NCBI RefSeq assembly: GCF_003236335.1
Contig: NZ_POUB01000011.1
Coordinates: 1-60,197, forward strand
Reading direction: 5' to 3'
DNA length: 60,197 nucleotides
DNA from: Micromonospora deserti
GTDB taxonomy: Bacteria; Actinomycetota; Actinomycetes; Mycobacteriales; Micromonosporaceae
The translations under genes and the position numbers were made by a program. Below are positions 57,401 through 60,197 of this stretch, one piece after another (positions within the stretch are counted from its first letter, which is position 1; each line of letters begins with the position of its first letter). The notes below the pieces were generated by a model that saw nothing but the letters and a program-made list of their open reading frames with translations, was not told the origin of the DNA and did not search any database.

Positions 57401-58940
57401 CGACGCCGAGCGCCGCCCGGTCGCCCGAGACGAGCATCACCACCGCACCGTCGCGTTGCAGTGTGCGCACCGACTCGGCCAGCCGGTCGCCGCCCGGCAG
57501 CAGGGCGTCGGCGAAGCCGTACCGCCGGTCGTCGTCACCGGCCACGACCAGCCGCAGGCCGGCCTGGCGGGCGGCGGCCGGCAGCGTGTCGACCCCGGGC
57601 GCCGGCTCCGGGTCGACCCGCAGCACCGCGGCGAGCCGGCCGCCCTCGACCAGCCCGAGCAGGGTCCCGCCGGCGTCGCGTAGCCGCCGGCTGTCCGCGG
57701 TGTCACCCGGGTCGTCGGCGTCCAGCCGGTCCAGCGGCCCGAGCCGCCAACCGTCGGCCTGCCGCAGTTCCTGCGGCGCGGCCGGGTCGAACAGCGCGAA
57801 GGTTCGCGCCGCCACCTGCGCGGTGTCCGCGCCGGCCAGCGGGGCCAGGTCGGCCAGCACCCCCCGGTCGGAGCCGAGGACGGCGGCGTCCAGCACCAGG
57901 GTGTCGATCCGATCGAGTTCCCGCAGCACGCTGCGGTCCATCGCGATCACACCACGCCGGGCCAGGATCCGGCCGAGCTGGGCGCCGTACCCCTCGCGTC
58001 CGCTGCCGGGGGCCTTCGCCAGCGCGGAGAGGCCGAGCGCGGCGGCCCGTTTCCGGCCGACCACCGGCACCGCGGCGGCCGCGGCGACCGCGCCGGCGGT
58101 GAGCATCCGGGTGATGTACTTCTCGGCGGGGCCGTCCGGTTTGGGCCGGGGCCGCTCCAGCTTCGGAGTGCGGGCGACGGCCCGCTCCGGGTCGCCGGTG
58201 AGCCGGGGTTCGGCCTTCGCCCAGGCGGCGAGCTGGGCCCGCGCCTCGCCCCACTGCACGACGCGCTGCGCGCCGTCGACGACGATGCCGGTCCAGCCGC
58301 CGGTGAGTCCCTGCACCACCGCCTCGGCGAGTGGGAAGAGCAGGTCGGCGCGGGGGTCCGCGCGCAGCCCCCGGTCGGCCAGGGCGTGCAGCTTCGGGTG
58401 CAGATCGACCGCGCCGAGCAGGCCGGCGACCTCGCCCGGGACCGGGGTGAACGGCAGGATCCGGGTGGCGGCGGAGATGGTCAGGCCGAGCGCGTCCGAG
58501 GCGAGCCCGCCGAGCGTGCGCGGCGTGCGGGGGCCCTCCTCCGGCGGGTGCGGCGGCGGCACCTCCGGATCCGGCTCGTGCGGGCAGGTGCGTTCGGTGC
58601 GGGCGACGGTGGCGATCAGGTCCCGCAGTTTCGGCTCCGGGGTGCCGACGGCGACCACCACGCGGCCGGACGGGGCGTTCACCCGGGCCCACTCCACCCC
58701 GGGCATCCGTTCCAGCGCCGCCTCGACCTGGCGGGCGAGGATGTCGCCGCCGTTCTGGCAGACGCCGTGCACCTCGATGTGGTGCCGGCCGGGGCGGGAC
58801 CAGACCCGGCGTCGGGTCAGCCCAGCCAGCCGGGCCAGCCACGTGGCGGTCGAGCCGACGCTGCGGGACGCCTCACCGACCACGCGCGGCACGGCCACCG
58901 GCGGGCGGAGGCGGCCGGCCGCGCGGCCCAGCGAGGTCAT
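54447..58940 (-). CDS. Very large cation-translocating P-type ATPase (CtpI-like)
   Basis: About 1497 residues from an ATG (MTSLGRAAGRLRPP); the frame runs 37 codons further up. The C-terminal two thirds form a full P2-like ATPase: SSLTGESLPVG, ion-binding PEGLPFLVSAAQ, phosphorylation motif CFDKTGTLTEGK with Asp938, MITGDHPATAEAIA, and TGDGANDAPAIRLADVGIALGQ. The N-terminal third contains an HMA-like domain (HHIEVHGVCQNGGDILARQVEAAL) and a degenerate ATPase half in which LVLDAAVLGSDRG (about 351) replaces DKTGTLT. M. tuberculosis CtpI and relatives are similarly oversized. The transported ion is unknown; PEGLP suggests calcium-type or other hard cations. Confidence 0.88.
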   Translation of the reverse strand: MTSLGRAAGRLRPPVAVPRVVGEASRSVGSTATWLARLAGLTRRRVWSRPGRHHIEVHGVCQNGGDILARQVEAALERMPGVEWARVNAPSGRVVVAVGTPEPKLRDLIATVARTERTCPHEPDPEVPPPHPPEEGPRTPRTLGGLASDALGLTISAATRILPFTPVPGEVAGLLGAVDLHPKLHALADRGLRADPRADLLFPLAEAVVQGLTGGWTGIVVDGAQRVVQWGEARAQLAAWAKAEPRLTGDPERAVARTPKLERPRPKPDGPAEKYITRMLTAGAVAAAAAVPVVGRKRAAALGLSALAKAPGSGREGYGAQLGRILARRGVIAMDRSVLRELDRIDTLVLDAAVLGSDRGVLADLAPLAGADTAQVAARTFALFDPAAPQELRQADGWRLGPLDRLDADDPGDTADSRRLRDAGGTLLGLVEGGRLAAVLRVDPEPAPGVDTLPAAARQAGLRLVVAGDDDRRYGFADALLPGGDRLAESVRTLQRDGAVVMLVSGDRAALGVADCGLGISAPEDLPPWGAHLLVGTDLRVVAFLIEATGVARRMTRRNIGVSLAGTGLGALGALTADPVQLPGRSLAAVNGAAALAFAHGVWQAHRLPGRTESPAPAITAWHLMPAQTVLDQLGTGPEGLASNEAQRRRSGGPRDAPEPTGLLRTFVDELANPLTPVLAAGAVLSATFGSLVDAALVGGVVGGSALIGAVHQRNTERSLAELLSRSAVTARARRDGAERVLAAEDLVPGDVVVLESGDAVPADCRVLESVGLEADESSLTGESLPVGKTDQPVVAAAVADRRSMLYEGTTIAAGHGVAVVVATGADTEAGRSLALARQAPPASGVEARLGRLTRSAVPLAAGSAVAVAGAGLLRGVPLAETAATAANLAVASVPEGLPFLVSAAQLAAARRLAEHGALVRNPRTIEALGRVDVLCFDKTGTLTEGKLLLAGVGDGSRYAPADRLDEELRSTLAAALRATPPAADPDDLGLQTDRAVWRGATSAGVVEQTAAPGWRGVGELPFEPSRGYHATVGESGDGLLLSVKGAPERVLPRCTGRRTRGREEPLDDAGRDELHRLLADRAGAGHRILAVAECRVTDPEVTDEDVRDLVFVGFLALADGVRDSAAPAVRRIRQAGVHTIMITGDHPATAEAIAATISEHDDQRVVTATELDQLDDEALAARLAATDVVARCTPAHKVRIIQALQKFGRTVAMTGDGANDAPAIRLADVGIALGQRGTPAARAAADLVVTDDRLETIIATLVEGRAMWSSVRHALSILVGGNLGEIAFSVLTAASTGRSALTGRQLLLVNLLTDLAPALAIAVRPPDADHVDGLLREGPDTSLGATMTREIGLRAAATTLGATAGWTLARYTGRRRRAGTVALVSLVGTQLGQTVLAGGTSPTVLASAAASVGVLVAVVQTPGVSQFFGCTPLGPVGWAIATGSALGATFANGAVSRLVEGLPSTSAWQGSPAPGDGGEPATADTPADDDSAPDRP

Positions 58941-59157
58941 CGAGGCGTACGACCGGACTGGCGCCGGCCTGGCCCCCCGATGCTGCTGCCCCTGCCGTAC
59001 GCCATCTCGCCTCCAACGCCTGCGTTCCGGCGTGCGGGCTTCCCGGTGCACCGCCCGTTATGCCCCGGGAACTGGAGAAGTTATCGGCCCGGGCCGGGCA
59101 TGGACGGCCTGTGCGGTGGAATCCCGGGTGCCGTCACCGTCTATGGGGAGGGCCGGG

Positions 59158-59418
59158 ATGAGCGCACTGACGCGACAGCTCAGTGGAGCGCACGAGACGA
59201 TCCACACGTTCAGCCGCCGGGTGGACATCCCGGTGCTGGGCGAGGTCGCCGTCCCACCATCGGACAAGCTCGCCTACTACGCCGGGCTCGGGGTGCTCGC
59301 CGCGCTCCAGGTCATCGAGTGGCCGCTGGCGCTGGTGATCACCGCCGGTCACCTGCTCGCCGACCAGCACCTGTCAGGGCTGGCCAAGGGACTCGGGGAG
59401 GCGCTGGAAGCCGCCTGA
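59158..59418 (+). CDS. Small hypothetical protein
   Basis: An 86-residue protein: MSALTRQLSGAHETIHTFSR, RVDIPVLGEVAVPPSDKLAYYAG, then one hydrophobic helix (LGVLAALQVIEWPLALVITAGHLLA) and a short amphipathic end. GGGAGG lies about 6 nt upstream. It is divergent from the P-type ATPase gene. No family recognised, but the order hydrophilic-helix with VIEWPLA-x-TAGHL looks conserved-protein-like; a membrane partner of the ATPase is speculative. Confidence 0.6.
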   Translation: MSALTRQLSGAHETIHTFSRRVDIPVLGEVAVPPSDKLAYYAGLGVLAALQVIEWPLALVITAGHLLADQHLSGLAKGLGEALEAA

Positions 59419-59436
59419 GGGTAAGCCGGGTCACCC

Positions 59437-59467
59437 TTGACCTCAAGCCGGGTTGAGGTCCGAGCCT
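59437..59467 (+). promoter_or_regulatory. SoxR-like box overlapping an elongated-spacer promoter
   Basis: CCTCAAGCCGGGTTGAGG (59441-59458) matches the 18-bp SoxR operator layout CCTCAAG-4-CTTGAGG at all outer positions but one (G for C in the right arm). It overlaps TTGACC (59437), and a weak -10 at about 59462 gives the 19-bp spacer typical of MerR-family activators. It precedes a small ORF and an MFS exporter gene. Confidence 0.6.
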
Positions 59468-59474
59468 TGGAGGC

Positions 59475-59597
59475 ATGCTGATCGAACTGCTCCGGCACGA
59501 GGTGACCCGCGACGAGCGACGGGTGGGGCGCCCGCCCCGCGACGGCCACCGGCCGGTGCCGGTCTGGACGCCGGCGCGCACGGCGGGCCGGCGGTGA
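59475..59597 (+). CDS. Possible 40-residue peptide before the MFS gene
   Basis: MLIELLRHEVTRDERRVGRP continues for 20 basic residues to a stop that overlaps the GTG of the next gene (GTGA). The only GGAGG is one base from the ATG, too close for normal use, so translation may be leaderless (the predicted transcript start lies close to this ATG) or absent. It is best regarded as a possible leader. Confidence 0.3.
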   Translation: MLIELLRHEVTRDERRVGRPPRDGHRPVPVWTPARTAGRR

Positions 59598-60197
59598 CCG
59601 CCACCGTCTCGGCGCCTCGCCCGGCCGCCGCGGCCGGCATCTTCGCACCCCGGTTGCGGGCCATGACGGTGGGCACCGTCGCGCTGGTCTCGCTGCTGGC
59701 GTTCGAGGCGCTGGCCGTGGGTACCGCGATGCCGACCGTCGCCCGCAGCCTGGACGGGCTCGCCCTGTACGGGGTCGCCTTCGGCGGCCCGTTCGCCGCC
59801 GGCGTGGTGGCGATGGTGCTCTCCGGCATCTGGTGCGACGCCCGGGGGCCCCGCACCCCGATGTGGCACGGCCTCGTCTGGTTCGTCGTCGGGTTGGTGA
59901 TCGCGGGTAGCGCCACGGCGATGGGCGCGCTGGTCGTCGGCCGGATCGTGCAGGGTTTCGGTTCCGGTCTGCTGTCGGTGGCGCTCTACGTCATTGTCGG
60001 GCAGGTGTACCCGGAGGAACTGCACCGGCGGATCTTCGCGGCGTTCGCCGCCGCGTGGGTCGTCCCGTCGCTGGTCGGGCCAGCGTTGGCCGGGCTGATC
60101 GTGGAGCACCTCGGCTGGCGGTGGGTCTTCCTGGCGGTGCCGGCGGTGGCGGTGCCGGCGGTGCTGCTGATCCACCCGGGTCTGCGCGCGGTCGGCG
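59594..60197 (+). CDS. MFS transporter (drug-efflux type), 3' end outside the window
   Basis: The frame runs off the right edge with at least 201 residues. After a 20-residue Ala-rich start come TVGTVALVSLLAFEALAVGTAMPTVARSLDG (helix 1), the loop motif SGIWCDARGPRTPMWHG, the GRIVQGFGSGLLSVALYVIVGQVYP motif C-like helix, and SLVGPALAGLIVEHLGWRWVF, characteristic of the DHA2/EmrB-QacA-type multidrug exporters. The SoxR-like box upstream suggests induction by redox-active compounds. The GTG start overlaps the stop of the possible 40-residue peptide. Confidence 0.85.
   Translation, partial: MTATVSAPRPAAAAGIFAPRLRAMTVGTVALVSLLAFEALAVGTAMPTVARSLDGLALYGVAFGGPFAAGVVAMVLSGIWCDARGPRTPMWHGLVWFVVGLVIAGSATAMGALVVGRIVQGFGSGLLSVALYVIVGQVYPEELHRRIFAAFAAAWVVPSLVGPALAGLIVEHLGWRWVFLAVPAVAVPAVLLIHPGLRAVG

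Overview
The window is the replication-origin region of a high-GC actinomycete chromosome. GC content is very high by eye, GTG starts are common, and the gene order rsmG/parA/parB on one side of rpmH-rnpA-yidD-yidC-jag and dnaA-dnaN-gnd-recF-dciA-gyrB-gyrA on the other is the classical actinobacterial oriC neighbourhood. A gnd gene between dnaN and recF, GTTTCACGTGAAAC parS sites, and gyrA followed by a DUF3566 membrane protein, tRNA-Ile, a DLW-39 peptide and tRNA-Ala suggest Streptomyces relatives. The style of the proteins points to Micromonosporaceae (Micromonospora or Salinispora-like), but this is inference.

Layout. Positions 1-9.2 kb hold cell-envelope genes: a GT-C-like membrane protein (cut by the window edge), a GT87 mannosyltransferase-like protein, a class A penicillin-binding protein, DUF5318, a PadR regulator with a perfect 12-bp-arm operator, and inositol-3-phosphate synthase. 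This corresponds to the Rv0046c-Rv0051 block of Mycobacterium tuberculosis. Positions 9.3-12.5 kb hold ogt, a small membrane protein, and an NfeD/flotillin pair in which nfeD has a one-base frameshift in a C-run. Positions 12.6-26 kb match the Rv3907c-Rv3916c side of the origin: CCA-adding enzyme, MurJ flippase, a separate pseudokinase, SigM-type sigma factor with anti-sigma, thioredoxin reductase and thioredoxin under a SigR/SigH-like promoter, CwlM-type amidase-fold protein, GNAT, a PLP aminotransferase and a D-Ala-D-Ala ligase-like enzyme. Positions 26.3-35 kb carry the partition and YidC operon on the minus strand. A 1.5-kb gene-free stretch there holds three parS sites, DnaA-box-like sequences and short repeats; two more parS sequences lie inside the long parA reading frame.

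The origin itself is the dnaA-dnaN spacer (about 37.6-38.07 kb), with about 18 DnaA-box-like 9-mers, including three GGTGGACAA copies at 10-11 bp spacing, beside an AT-rich stretch. Further DnaA-box groups lie upstream of dnaA, between gyrB and gyrA, upstream of the pseudokinase gene, and next to a parS site.

Downstream of tRNA-Ala (about 49.3-52.9 kb) the sequence looks like an acquired and decaying island: a remnant of an AAA-type mobile-element ATPase, a VOC protein, a frameshifted MerR/TipA-type regulator, a beta-lactamase-fold serine hydrolase and an orphan Imm1-type immunity gene. Core sequence resumes with the tRNA threonylcarbamoyladenosine synthase, then a very large CtpI-like P-type ATPase with a degenerate N-terminal ATPase half, a small unknown protein, and an MFS drug-efflux gene preceded by an 18-bp SoxR-like box and cut by the window end. 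No CRISPR array, complete insertion sequence or rRNA gene was seen.
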